A stretch of DNA of 9,189 nucleotides from positions 1 through 9,189 of the forward strand of contig JAGIAF010000054.1 of assembly GCA_017745015.1 (NCBI GenBank). The letters run 5' to 3'. This DNA comes from Bdellovibrio sp. GTDB lineage: Bacteria > Bdellovibrionota > Bdellovibrionia > Bdellovibrionales > Bdellovibrionaceae. Both the position numbers and the translations under genes were made by a program. The notes below the pieces were generated by a model. That model did no database searches and had not been told where the DNA came from. It saw only the letters and a list, made by a program, of their open reading frames with translations. How positions within the stretch are numbered: the first letter of the stretch is position 1; the number at the start of each line of letters is the position of its first letter. Below are positions 1-6,658 of this stretch, piece by piece.

Positions 1-3000
1 ATTTCTTTCTCTCGCATGGGTTTGAGCCAACTTCCTGACGTGGATTTCCCAACAGTTTCAGTGAGCGTGACACTTGATGGTGCGGCCCCTGAAGTTATGG
101 AAACCCAGGTTGTCGACGTGATCGAAAGTGCGTTGATGGGCGTTGAAGGAGTCCAAAGTATCACCTCTTCTTCAAAGACAGGCTCTGCAACAATTACAGT
201 GGAGTTCAGTCTCGATCGCAATATCGACCTGGCTTTGCAAGACGTTCAGGCGAAAGTTTCCGGCGCTCAGCGCTTGCTGACTGACGATGTCGACTCTCCA
301 ACAATCTCTAAAACGAATCCCGATGACCAACCGATCTTGTGGTTGGCGCTTACTTACGACAAGAACAATCCTGAATTCTTGATGAAGTACGCTCGCGACT
401 ATTTGAAAGACCGTTTCACAACGGTTGATGGCGTGGGCGATATCTTCTTGGGTGGTTACACGGATCCAGTTCTTCGCGTTTTCGTAAACACTAAAAAACT
501 TCCTACTTACAACATCTCGGTAAACGACGTTGTTGATGCGATCAAAAATGAGCATTCGGAACTTCCGGGTGGCTATATCGAGACGGCGAAAAACAACTAC
601 AACGTGCGCACGATGGGTGAGGCAAAAACTGTTGATGAGTTTAAAAATATCGTCATCAGTAAACGTGCTGGTACAGCGAACCAAGATCCAACGAACATGG
701 TGAAGATCTCCCAGGTTGCTGATGTCAGCATGGGTTTGGACAATGTGACTCGTATTTCTCGCTTCAACGGTCAGACCGCTCTTGGTTTGGGTATCCGTAA
801 ACAGCGTGGTACCAACGCCGTTGCAGTTGCGAAAGCTGTGAAAGCCAAAGCTGAAGAGATTCAGTCACAGCTTCCTGAAGGCATGAAGATCGCGGTGAAC
901 TTCGACAGTACGCAGTTCATCGAAAAATCAGTGGGCGAGTTGACTCACCATTTGATCTTGGCTGTTATTTTGACGTCTCTGGTTTGTTGGGCGTTCTTGG
1001 GATCGTGGTCAGCGACGTTCAACGTCTTGCTGTCGATTCCGACCTCGCTTCTGGGCGCCTTCATTGGGCTTTACTTCCTAGGTTATACGCTTAATACGTT
1101 CACTCTTTTGGGGCTGACTTTGGCGATCGGTATCGTCGTCGACGATGCCATCATGGTACTGGAGAATATCTTCCGGTACAACGAAGACGGGCGGGGCCAG
1201 ATCGAATCTGCGATCTTGGGTTCTCGTGAGATCTCGTTTGCAGCGATGGCAGCTACAGCGGCCGTAATCGCGATCTTCCTTCCGGTGGCCTTCATGAAGG
1301 GTATCATCGGTAAGTTCTTCATGCAGTTCGGTGTGACGATCTCTATCGCCGTGTTCCTATCATTGGTTGAGTCTTTGACGATCACGCCAATGCGTTGTGC
1401 GGGTTTCGTTCACCACGGTGAGCGCACAACTAAAATTGGTAAAGCGTTCGAAGGCTTTATGGAGTCTTTGAAGCACAACTACGAAGGTTGGTTGCGCAAA
1501 TGTTTGAATTTGCGTTGGACTGTTATCATGGGATCTTTGATCTTCGTGGCGGTGTCATTCGTTTCTATCAAGTTCCTGGTGAAAGAGATGTCACCTGCGC
1601 AAGACCAATCGATCTTCTTGGCTCGTTTGATTTTGCCGGTGGGAAGTTCTTTGGCCTATACCGACGGACAAGTTAAGAAAGCCGAAGCATGGCTTCGCGA
1701 ACGCCCTGAGGTGAAACAAGTATTCGCCAGCATCGGTGGTTTCGGTGGCGGTATCTCTGATGCCAATACGGCGATGATGTTCATCACGATGAAGGACTTT
1801 AAAGATCGTCCTAAAGACGAAAAGACGGGGAAGCGCTTAAGTCAGCAAGACTTCATGCAGATCACTCGTCAGGCGTTCTCGAAAATTGAAGATGTTCGTC
1901 CGGTCTTGATGGATATGTCGCAACGTGGTTTCTCAAGTGGTCGTGGTTACCCAATCGAGTTCACTGTCTTGGGTTCTGACTGGGAAAAGCTTGCAGGATT
2001 TGCTGCGACAATCATGAAAGAGATGGAAAAAACGGGTGTGATGGTCGATATCGACTCCAACTACTTGTTGGGTATGCCGGAGATCCAAGTGAAACCAGAT
2101 CGTATCGCAGCCGCTCAGCACGGTGTCAGCATCGCTTCCATCGGTACGACAGTAAATGCTTTGATTGGTGGCGTGAAAGCCGGGGAGTTCCCTCAAGGCG
2201 GTCACCGTTACGATATCAAAGTGAAATTGGACAATACTGAAAACGCGATGACGGAAATCAAACGTCTGATGATTGGTAACAGTCGTTCAAACTTGATTCC
2301 GATCAGCAAAGTGACCAACCAAGAGATGGAAAAGTCATTGCAATCGATTTCACGTGCGAATCGTCAACGTGCGATCACGATCACGGCCAACTTGAAAGCA
2401 GGAGCATCCCAACAAGATGCCATGACTCAGGTAGAACAAATTTCGAAACGCGTTCTTGAGCCAGGTTACATGGTTCAACAACAAGGTAGCTCGAAAACAT
2501 TCCAAGAGTCGTTCCAAAGTTTGATCTTTGCGTTGATCATGGGTCTGGTAATCGCCTACATGGTTCTGGCAAGTCAGTTCAACTCGTTCATCGATCCAGT
2601 GACGATCCTGATGGCCTTGCCATTCAGTTTCTCGGGTGCATTCTTTGCGTTGTTGATCACAGGTCAGTCGTTAAACATGTACTCGATGATCGGTTTGTTA
2701 TTGCTGATGGGTATCGTGAAAAAGAACTCCATCTTGTTGATCGAGTTCACGAACACAGTTCGTGACCGTGGTAACAGCGCGGCGGATTCCGCATTGATCG
2801 AAGCATGTCCAATCCGTCTTCGTCCGATCCTGATGACATCAATCGCAACCATCGCTGCAGCGGTTCCTTCTGCGATGGCAACCGGTGCGGGTTCTGAGAC
2901 AATGCGTCCGATGGCTTTGTGCTTGATCGGTGGTGTCTTGGTATCGACGGTTCTGACATTGTTCGTGGTGCCGTGTGTGTACTCGCTAATGGATCGCTTT

Positions 3001-3069
3001 AGAAAACGTGATGAAGTCAGAGAGAAGACAAAGCAAGCGTTTGCCGCAGTCGGCGACGAAGCTCTTTAA
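1..3069 (+). CDS. RND family (HAE1/AcrB-like) inner-membrane efflux transporter, 5' partial
   Basis: This is a proton-driven resistance-nodulation-division pump, the inner-membrane part of a tripartite efflux complex with a periplasmic adaptor and an outer-membrane channel; drugs or other hydrophobic compounds are the usual substrates. The reading frame is open from base 1, so the ATG at 16 is internal; 1022 residues are visible, and comparison with AcrB suggests that about 25 N-terminal residues, mainly the first membrane helix, are missing. The order is RND-typical: periplasmic porter half (about codons 6-317), membrane helices 2-7 (about 318-527), second porter half (about 535-835), helices 8-12 (about 840-996), then a charged cytoplasmic tail. 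The proton-relay acids are present in GIVVDDAIMVLEN (Asp 381 and 382 counted from base 1), and the partner lysine is in GIVKKNSILL (Lys 908). No frameshift or stop interrupts it. The adaptor and channel genes are not in view, and the terminator just downstream makes it the last gene of its transcript. Substrate cannot be told. Confidence 0.96.
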   Translation: MSFSRMGLSQLPDVDFPTVSVSVTLDGAAPEVMETQVVDVIESALMGVEGVQSITSSSKTGSATITVEFSLDRNIDLALQDVQAKVSGAQRLLTDDVDSPTISKTNPDDQPILWLALTYDKNNPEFLMKYARDYLKDRFTTVDGVGDIFLGGYTDPVLRVFVNTKKLPTYNISVNDVVDAIKNEHSELPGGYIETAKNNYNVRTMGEAKTVDEFKNIVISKRAGTANQDPTNMVKISQVADVSMGLDNVTRISRFNGQTALGLGIRKQRGTNAVAVAKAVKAKAEEIQSQLPEGMKIAVNFDSTQFIEKSVGELTHHLILAVILTSLVCWAFLGSWSATFNVLLSIPTSLLGAFIGLYFLGYTLNTFTLLGLTLAIGIVVDDAIMVLENIFRYNEDGRGQIESAILGSREISFAAMAATAAVIAIFLPVAFMKGIIGKFFMQFGVTISIAVFLSLVESLTITPMRCAGFVHHGERTTKIGKAFEGFMESLKHNYEGWLRKCLNLRWTVIMGSLIFVAVSFVSIKFLVKEMSPAQDQSIFLARLILPVGSSLAYTDGQVKKAEAWLRERPEVKQVFASIGGFGGGISDANTAMMFITMKDFKDRPKDEKTGKRLSQQDFMQITRQAFSKIEDVRPVLMDMSQRGFSSGRGYPIEFTVLGSDWEKLAGFAATIMKEMEKTGVMVDIDSNYLLGMPEIQVKPDRIAAAQHGVSIASIGTTVNALIGGVKAGEFPQGGHRYDIKVKLDNTENAMTEIKRLMIGNSRSNLIPISKVTNQEMEKSLQSISRANRQRAITITANLKAGASQQDAMTQVEQISKRVLEPGYMVQQQGSSKTFQESFQSLIFALIMGLVIAYMVLASQFNSFIDPVTILMALPFSFSGAFFALLITGQSLNMYSMIGLLLLMGIVKKNSILLIEFTNTVRDRGNSAADSALIEACPIRLRPILMTSIATIAAAVPSAMATGAGSETMRPMALCLIGGVLVSTVLTLFVVPCVYSLMDRFRKRDEVREKTKQAFAAVGDEAL

Positions 3070-3099
3070 AATTTCTGACCAACTTAGGTTTTAATTATG

Positions 3100-3130
3100 A
3101 AGCTCACTGCAAAGTGGGCTTTTTTGTTTT
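3100..3130 (+). terminator. Intrinsic terminator after the RND gene
   Basis: A 9-bp stem (AAGCTCACT with AGTGGGCTT, one G-U pair) closes a GCAA tetraloop and runs into a T-rich tail (TTTTTGTTTT). It lies 30 bases after the RND stop codon and should end that transcript. Confidence 0.88.
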
Positions 3131-3163
3131 CAGGTGTTTCACAATCACAAAGTCTGAGAGTTC

Positions 3164-3192
3164 TTGAACTGCAGAAGGGTTGATAGTATTAC
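3164..3192 (+). promoter_or_regulatory. Possible sigma-70 promoter for the nucleotidyltransferase gene
   Basis: TTGAAC and TATTAC are separated by 17 bases, each matching four of six consensus positions. It sits between the RND terminator and the start at 3232 and would give a leader of about 33 bases. The match is weak; position is the main support. Confidence 0.3.
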
Positions 3193-3231
3193 TTTCGTGA
3201 CCGGTCCTTTCAGTTTTAGGATATATTAGAG

Positions 3232-3834
3232 ATGAATGAAGTTGAAAAATGGCAGGCATTGTCCGTCAATGAAGTCCAAGAGCTATTTAAAGATTCTCAA
3301 AAAGATTTCTGGATATCCGGAGGCTGGGCAATTGACATATTTTTGGGCGAGCAAACTCGCCCTCATGATGATCTAGATATCTCTATTTCGAGAGCAGATC
3401 AGATCTATTTTCAAGATCTACTCAAAGGTTAGGATTTGCGAGCATCCGACCCACCAGGTTCTGGAATCTTAAGACCCTGGAAATATCAAGAATTCTTAGA
3501 CAAGCCCGTATACAATATCTGGTCACGTAAAGTCGTTGATGGACCCTGGAATGTTGAACTAATGCTTTGTGATTTTGAAAACGATGAATGGGTTTATCGC
3601 CGCAATAAAGAAATACGTGGACCAATCAGTGAGTTTGGCTGGATCACACCAGATGGGATAAGAGTCATTTCGCCTGAGATTCAGCTTTTGTATAAATCGC
3701 GCGGATTTAGAGGCAAAGATTTGATCGATTTAAAAAACTGTTTGCAGCGTTTTTCTCCAGCGCAGAAAGATCGTCTAAGAAATTTCCTGGAAGTCGACTC
3801 TGGGCCGTCGCATCCGTGGCTGGCGTTGATTTAA
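3232..3834 (+). pseudogene. Aminoglycoside nucleotidyltransferase-like protein, interrupted by an in-frame amber codon
   Basis: Reading through one TAG at 3430-3432 gives a continuous frame of 200 codons that matches the AadB/ANT-like nucleotidyltransferase fold along its length. Such enzymes transfer a nucleotide from NTP to a hydroxyl group, classically on aminoglycosides. The N-terminal piece (66 codons) holds the catalytic signature: GGW at 30-32 and HDDLD at 45-49, with the metal-binding aspartates. The piece after the stop carries DLRASDPPGSG, PWNVELMLCD, a TPDG turn, SPEIQLLYKS and a C-terminal HPW, all expected in the family. Relatives usually have Trp before the Asp-Leu that follows the stop, so a single TGG to TAG change explains the break. 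Neither half should be active alone: the first lacks the substrate-binding part, the second the catalytic aspartates. A TTG at 3436 with AAAGG seven bases before it could permit restart. The start ATG has a weak upstream AGGA. The gene is visibly AT-richer than the RND gene, which fits acquisition by transfer. Substrate is inferred only from family. Confidence 0.82.
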
Positions 3835-3841
3835 TCTACTT

Positions 3842-3872
3842 GTTAAAGCCCACGAATCAAGTGGGCTTTAAC
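3842..3872. terminator. Bidirectional intrinsic terminator between convergent genes
   Basis: GTTAAAGCCCAC pairs perfectly over 12 bp with GTGGGCTTTAAC around a 7-base loop. The A-rich left arm and T-rich right arm make the hairpin usable from both strands, as expected between the convergent genes ending at 3834 (+) and 3936 (-). The T-run is short and lies within the stem, so efficiency is uncertain. Confidence 0.72.
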
Positions 3873-3896
3873 GACAATTACATTTAATAAATTGTC
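3873..3896. repeat. Second hairpin, directly abutting the terminator
   Basis: GACAATT pairs perfectly with AATTGTC (7 bp) around a 10-base AT-rich loop. It begins on the base after the terminator stem ends. It is AT-rich and weak alone, with no T-run beyond it. It could be an independent fold or part of a larger 3'-end structure. Confidence 0.5.
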
Positions 3897-3914
3897 ACTT
3901 CCGACGTCGGAAGT
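3897..3914. repeat. Perfect 18-bp palindrome ACTTCCGACGTCGGAAGT
   Basis: The sequence is its own reverse complement over 18 bases and starts immediately after the preceding hairpin. Neither side is followed by a T-run, so it is not an obvious terminator; it lies in the 3' untranslated region of the - strand gene that ends at 3936. It could be a protein-binding dyad or a transcript-stabilising stem. Function unknown. Confidence 0.6.
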
Positions 3915-3935
3915 AGTGCCGATCATTTTGGGGTT

Positions 3936-4646
3936 TTAAGGGGCTGCTTTGATGGCTTCGGAAGCCATTTTTGAGACCTCAGGAATGGCTGAGTGCTTTG
4001 CTTGGGCAATGAGGTCTTGGATTTTTTCGGCCACGGGGCCATTTGGATTTTTCTCTAGGTAATTTCTTAAGCTATGTACAGTCACCATTTGAGGATAGGC
4101 GAGGGCTACGGCCATGCCGCCTTGGTGTTCTTCGTGGTCGCGGTGAGCGGTTCCTGGGTCATCCTTGGAGCAATCTTGGATGCTCTTGCAGGGTACCTCA
4201 CCTAATACTTCGTCGAAGAATTTTAGATCTGCTTCGTTGGAAATGTTTCTTCCCAACAAAAACACGATGGTCCCGCGGTCGTTGCGGCTTTCTGCTGGTA
4301 AAGCTTTGTAAGCCTCGCGGAATTTTGCTTTGGTTTTTTCGGAAAGAACCTTCAACTCACGATCCATTCTCGGATCGTTGTCGTTTTTACTCTTTAAGAT
4401 TTCAGAAAGAATTTGTAACTGCGCTTGGACTTGTGGATCGTCGCTTGCGACCGTCGCAGGGATTGGTGCAACCGTAGCGGGTGTTGTCGTTGGCGCCGTG
4501 GTATCAGAAGTTGTCGTAGATTCAGAAGAAGTAGCGTTCTTTCCTTCAGCAGATACGGTCGAGTTTAGGTGTGAAGGAAAGAACTTGATGCAGAAGATGA
4601 GTAAAGCCGCGGCAATTAGTATTGCGATGAAGCGGCTTGGATTCAT
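3936..4646 (-). CDS. Hypothetical membrane-anchored protein with Thr/Pro/Ala-rich linker and helical domain
   Basis: I do not recognise this 236-residue protein. A hydrophobic segment at residues 6-23, after a short positively charged start, reads as an uncleaved signal anchor placing the rest in the periplasm. Cys19 lies inside it, but the residues before it (LIF) do not form a lipobox. Residues 37-68 are a low-complexity linker of Thr, Ser, Pro and Ala. The remainder is rich in amphipathic helices, with a HEAT-like feel at the C-terminus (about 187-234), though this is a visual impression. Cys153 and Cys159 could form a disulfide, and His168, His171 and His174 form an HxxHxxH cluster that might bind metal. 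The start ATG comes three bases after the stop of the HExxH gene upstream, with no strong ribosome binding site, so translation is probably coupled. The two products may act together outside the cytoplasm; that is inference from gene order. Confidence 0.85.
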   Translation of the reverse strand: MNPSRFIAILIAAALLIFCIKFFPSHLNSTVSAEGKNATSSESTTTSDTTAPTTTPATVAPIPATVASDDPQVQAQLQILSEILKSKNDNDPRMDRELKVLSEKTKAKFREAYKALPAESRNDRGTIVFLLGRNISNEADLKFFDEVLGEVPCKSIQDCSKDDPGTAHRDHEEHQGGMAVALAYPQMVTVHSLRNYLEKNPNGPVAEKIQDLIAQAKHSAIPEVSKMASEAIKAAP

Positions 4647-4649
4647 AGA

Positions 4650-5324
4650 CTATTTGTCGTCTTTCAATTGCTGACGAGCAGTCAAATTGCTGATGCGGTA
4701 AATACCATCATCACCAAATAACTTCGCATCCATTTTTAGCTTTTCGGAACAGCTAGCGCAGTTCTTCTCGATGTTTTTAAGAAGCACAGCTTGCATGCCA
4801 TATGCGCCCATCACGCCTCTGTCACAAGCTGGAAGACCTTCCATCTTAACGCCAGAGATAATGCCTACGATGTCTTTGCCGTTGTCATCCAAGTACGGAG
4901 TCGGGCAGGTCGCGTGAGGCCAGTTGTTGTTGTTCACTTCTGTGTGGCGGGATTCATGATAGATAATGCTCACGCGGTAAACTTGCGGAATATTGTTCTT
5001 AATGTAGTTCGGAGTGATCCACATCGTTGAAGAACCAAACCAAGGAATCACGCAAGCTGCTACAGCGTTACCGCCGCCACAATCGTTTGTTCCGAAGTTT
5101 TTGATACGTTGATCGAAGAACTTAATCAAATCTTCGCCGTTCACAGTTTGTGAGAAGATTTGTTTGTAAAGAGCCGAGCTGCTATCGCCCGTCATTGTTT
5201 TCACAAAATCCAAATCCTGTAGGATCTGAGTTTTTGTCGCCGGTGAAATATCCTTATCGAATGTTGGTGTGGCTTGCGCTGACACCGCCCCCATTAATAC
5301 TAACGAAAAGATAAAACCTTTCAT
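4650..5324 (-). CDS. Secreted HExxH-motif protein, putative zinc metallopeptidase-like, unknown function
   Basis: The product is 224 residues with a Sec signal peptide: lysine at 2, hydrophobic core 3-15, and a likely cut after SAQA at residue 18. The mature part contains YHESRHTE, where His123, Glu124 and His127 form the HExxH zinc-site motif of metallopeptidases, preceded by a hydrophobic beta-strand-like stretch (VSII) as is usual. Further along are WPHATC (137-140), PACD (165-168) and GAYGMQA (173-179). Six cysteines (82, 91, 140, 167, 189, 192) suggest disulfides in the periplasm or outside the cell. I cannot identify the third metal ligand, so protease activity is unproven; a zinc-binding non-enzyme is possible. 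The ATG at 5324 is preferred over an in-frame TTG seven codons earlier because AAGGGGGG lies seven bases before it and would be inside the longer version. It is first in a two-gene operon with the anchored protein downstream. Confidence 0.85.
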   Translation of the reverse strand: MKGFIFSLVLMGAVSAQATPTFDKDISPATKTQILQDLDFVKTMTGDSSSALYKQIFSQTVNGEDLIKFFDQRIKNFGTNDCGGGNAVAACVIPWFGSSTMWITPNYIKNNIPQVYRVSIIYHESRHTEVNNNNWPHATCPTPYLDDNGKDIVGIISGVKMEGLPACDRGVMGAYGMQAVLLKNIEKNCASCSEKLKMDAKLFGDDGIYRISNLTARQQLKDDK

Positions 5325-5330
5325 TTGTGT

Positions 5331-5339
5331 TCCCCCCTT
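5331..5339 (-). promoter_or_regulatory. Strong ribosome binding site fixing the start of the HExxH gene
   Basis: On the - strand AAGGGGGGA precedes the ATG at 5324 with a seven-base gap. It overlaps the codons that follow the alternative TTG start, which argues against that start. Confidence 0.75.
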
Positions 5340-5351
5340 CTTCAATTCGTA

Positions 5352-5391
5352 GTCAACAATTGTGAAGATGTCGAAGGAATACCTTGTTGAC
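5352..5391. repeat. 8-bp inverted repeat GTCAACAA/TTGTTGAC in the gap before the HExxH gene
   Basis: Perfect 8-base arms are separated by 24 bases. They lie between the stop of the sotB-like gene and the ribosome binding site of the HExxH gene, where a promoter is expected, so a dimeric regulator could bind. Chance cannot be excluded at this arm length. Confidence 0.35.
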
Positions 5392-5403
5392 GGGGCGAGT
5401 CTA

Positions 5404-6585
5404 TTAGTGAGTTGCGCCGGTGGTAGCTTTGAGATCGGCGATATGTAATCTGAAAGTTATCAAGAGCGAGACGAGAACGAAAGCAGATCCAAGGTATCCG
5501 ACGGATCCTAAGTGGTTGCTAGAGGACAAACTTCCAAGCAACGCACCAGAGCCAATTCCGATATTAAAGATACCTGAGTAAAGAGACATCGCCACGTCTT
5601 GCACGTCGGGAGCTTCACTCAAAACTGCGGATTGGAAAACAAGACAGATGATCGTCAATGCCGTTCCCCAAATAAAGGACAAAAGCACCAACCACAACTG
5701 TGAGTGAACAGCTAAGGCCATCAACAACAAGCTGGCTAGCACAATGACTAATGAAAACACCAGGGACGACATGGGACGCTTATAGATAATTTTACTGCCT
5801 AAGACGCTGCCGAAAACTCCCGAAGCTCCAAATACAAAAAGTAAGATCACAACGAAGTCAGGTGACAGTCCACCGATGGATTGCAGGAACGGTTTGATAT
5901 AAGTAAACGCAGTAAAGTGTCCCGTCACCGTGAGTGCTGTCATCAAATAAACCAGCACCAAAGTTTTACGTTTAAACAGTGAAGGAACTCTTTTGAACGT
6001 CGTCACACTCTGACTCGGGAGCAGGGGAAGAGTGCGATAGAGGATCAGGAAAATAACGAATGCCACGAAGGCGATCACGGTAAAAGCCATGCGCCATCCA
6101 AAGCTTTGACCTAAGAAGGTGCCGAACGGAATACCCAAAATATTTCCTAGCGACGCACCCATGGCGATAATCGATAAAGCTTTAGCGTGCCCACCTGGAG
6201 GAGCCAGCCGGATTGCGAGAGGAATGGCAATGGACCAAAATACCGCATGGGCAAAGGCTACGACCAGGCGACAGATCAGCAGAAAATTAAAGCTGGTCGC
6301 CAGACCCGAGGCAAGGTTTGCAAAGACAAAGGCACCAAGTAAAATCAACATCAAACGACGACGATCCCAATGCGAACTAATAACCGTCATTGGTAGCGAC
6401 ATCGTCGCCACGATCCAAGCATAGATCGTCATCAATAAACCGATAGTTGCTTCGCTTTTGCCGAGGCCTCGAGAAATTTCAGGCAGCAGACCAACAGGAA
6501 TAAATTCCGAAGTCACAAAAATAAAACTCGCCAAGCTGACGCTGACGGTAGGGAGCCAAGATTTGAGGGAGATTTTGGTGTTCAT
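5404..6585 (-). CDS. sotB: MFS efflux transporter, SotB (sugar efflux) type
   Basis: This 393-residue, roughly 12-helix protein matches the MFS drug:H+ antiporter-1 group, and from memory it follows E. coli SotB (396 residues) closely. Shared landmarks include TSEFIPVGLLPEI near the start (about 25-37), LTIYAW-like MTIYAWIVATMSLP (52-65), the loop 2-3 basic motif DRRRLM, FAHAVFWSIAIPLAIRLAP in helix 4, FGWRMAF after helix 5, and DVAMSLYSGIFNIGIG in helix 11. SotB exports arabinose, lactose and similar sugars or analogues in E. coli; the substrate here is unknown, and other small solutes or drugs are as likely. The start ATG has AGGTAAG eight bases upstream. It is 73 bases downstream of ygiD on the same strand, so it may be cotranscribed with yceI-ygiD or have its own control through the hairpin at 6598-6621. 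No terminator is evident before it. Confidence 0.92.
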   Translation of the reverse strand: MNTKISLKSWLPTVSVSLASFIFVTSEFIPVGLLPEISRGLGKSEATIGLLMTIYAWIVATMSLPMTVISSHWDRRRLMLILLGAFVFANLASGLATSFNFLLICRLVVAFAHAVFWSIAIPLAIRLAPPGGHAKALSIIAMGASLGNILGIPFGTFLGQSFGWRMAFTVIAFVAFVIFLILYRTLPLLPSQSVTTFKRVPSLFKRKTLVLVYLMTALTVTGHFTAFTYIKPFLQSIGGLSPDFVVILLFVFGASGVFGSVLGSKIIYKRPMSSLVFSLVIVLASLLLMALAVHSQLWLVLLSFIWGTALTIICLVFQSAVLSEAPDVQDVAMSLYSGIFNIGIGSGALLGSLSSSNHLGSVGYLGSAFVLVSLLITFRLHIADLKATTGATH

Positions 6586-6597
6586 GAATCTTACCTA

Positions 6598-6621
6598 GAG
6601 ATCCACACCAGTATGGACCTC
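6598..6621 (-). promoter_or_regulatory. Hairpin or dyad directly upstream of the sotB-like ribosome binding site
   Basis: On the - strand GAGGTCCATAC and GTGTGGATCTC pair over 11 positions (nine Watson-Crick, two G-U) around a 2-base centre. There is no T-run after it, so it is not a normal terminator for ygiD. It ends one base from the AGGTAAG ribosome binding site. As RNA it could affect translation of the exporter; as DNA it could be an operator. Confidence 0.5.
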
Positions 6622-6658
6622 TTAGATAAGACTGCAATTGAAAAATTATTAGAACCCT

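Noticed and set aside
172..684. 170-codon open frame antisense to the RND gene
   Set aside because: It mirrors codon use of the RND gene, has no recognisable domain, and the RND frame over the same bases is plainly conserved.
3430..3432. Amber codon reassigned to an amino acid in this organism
   Set aside because: The HExxH gene, ygiD and lysR all end at TAG with normal protein lengths, so TAG is a working stop here.
4586..4594. Cys19 as a lipoprotein attachment site in the anchored protein
   Set aside because: The preceding residues LIF do not fit a lipobox, which needs a small residue just before the cysteine; a signal anchor fits better.
4043..4674. Two + strand open frames (4043-4477 and 4330-4674)
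   Set aside because: They are antisense to the anchored-protein gene, have Arg/Cys-rich or valine-repeat composition produced by its Thr/Ala-rich linker, and lack ribosome binding sites and family features.
5325..5345. Earlier TTG start for the HExxH gene
   Set aside because: It would place the AAGGGGGG ribosome binding site inside the coding region and lengthen the signal peptide with an odd KKGGTQ segment; TTG itself has no better site.
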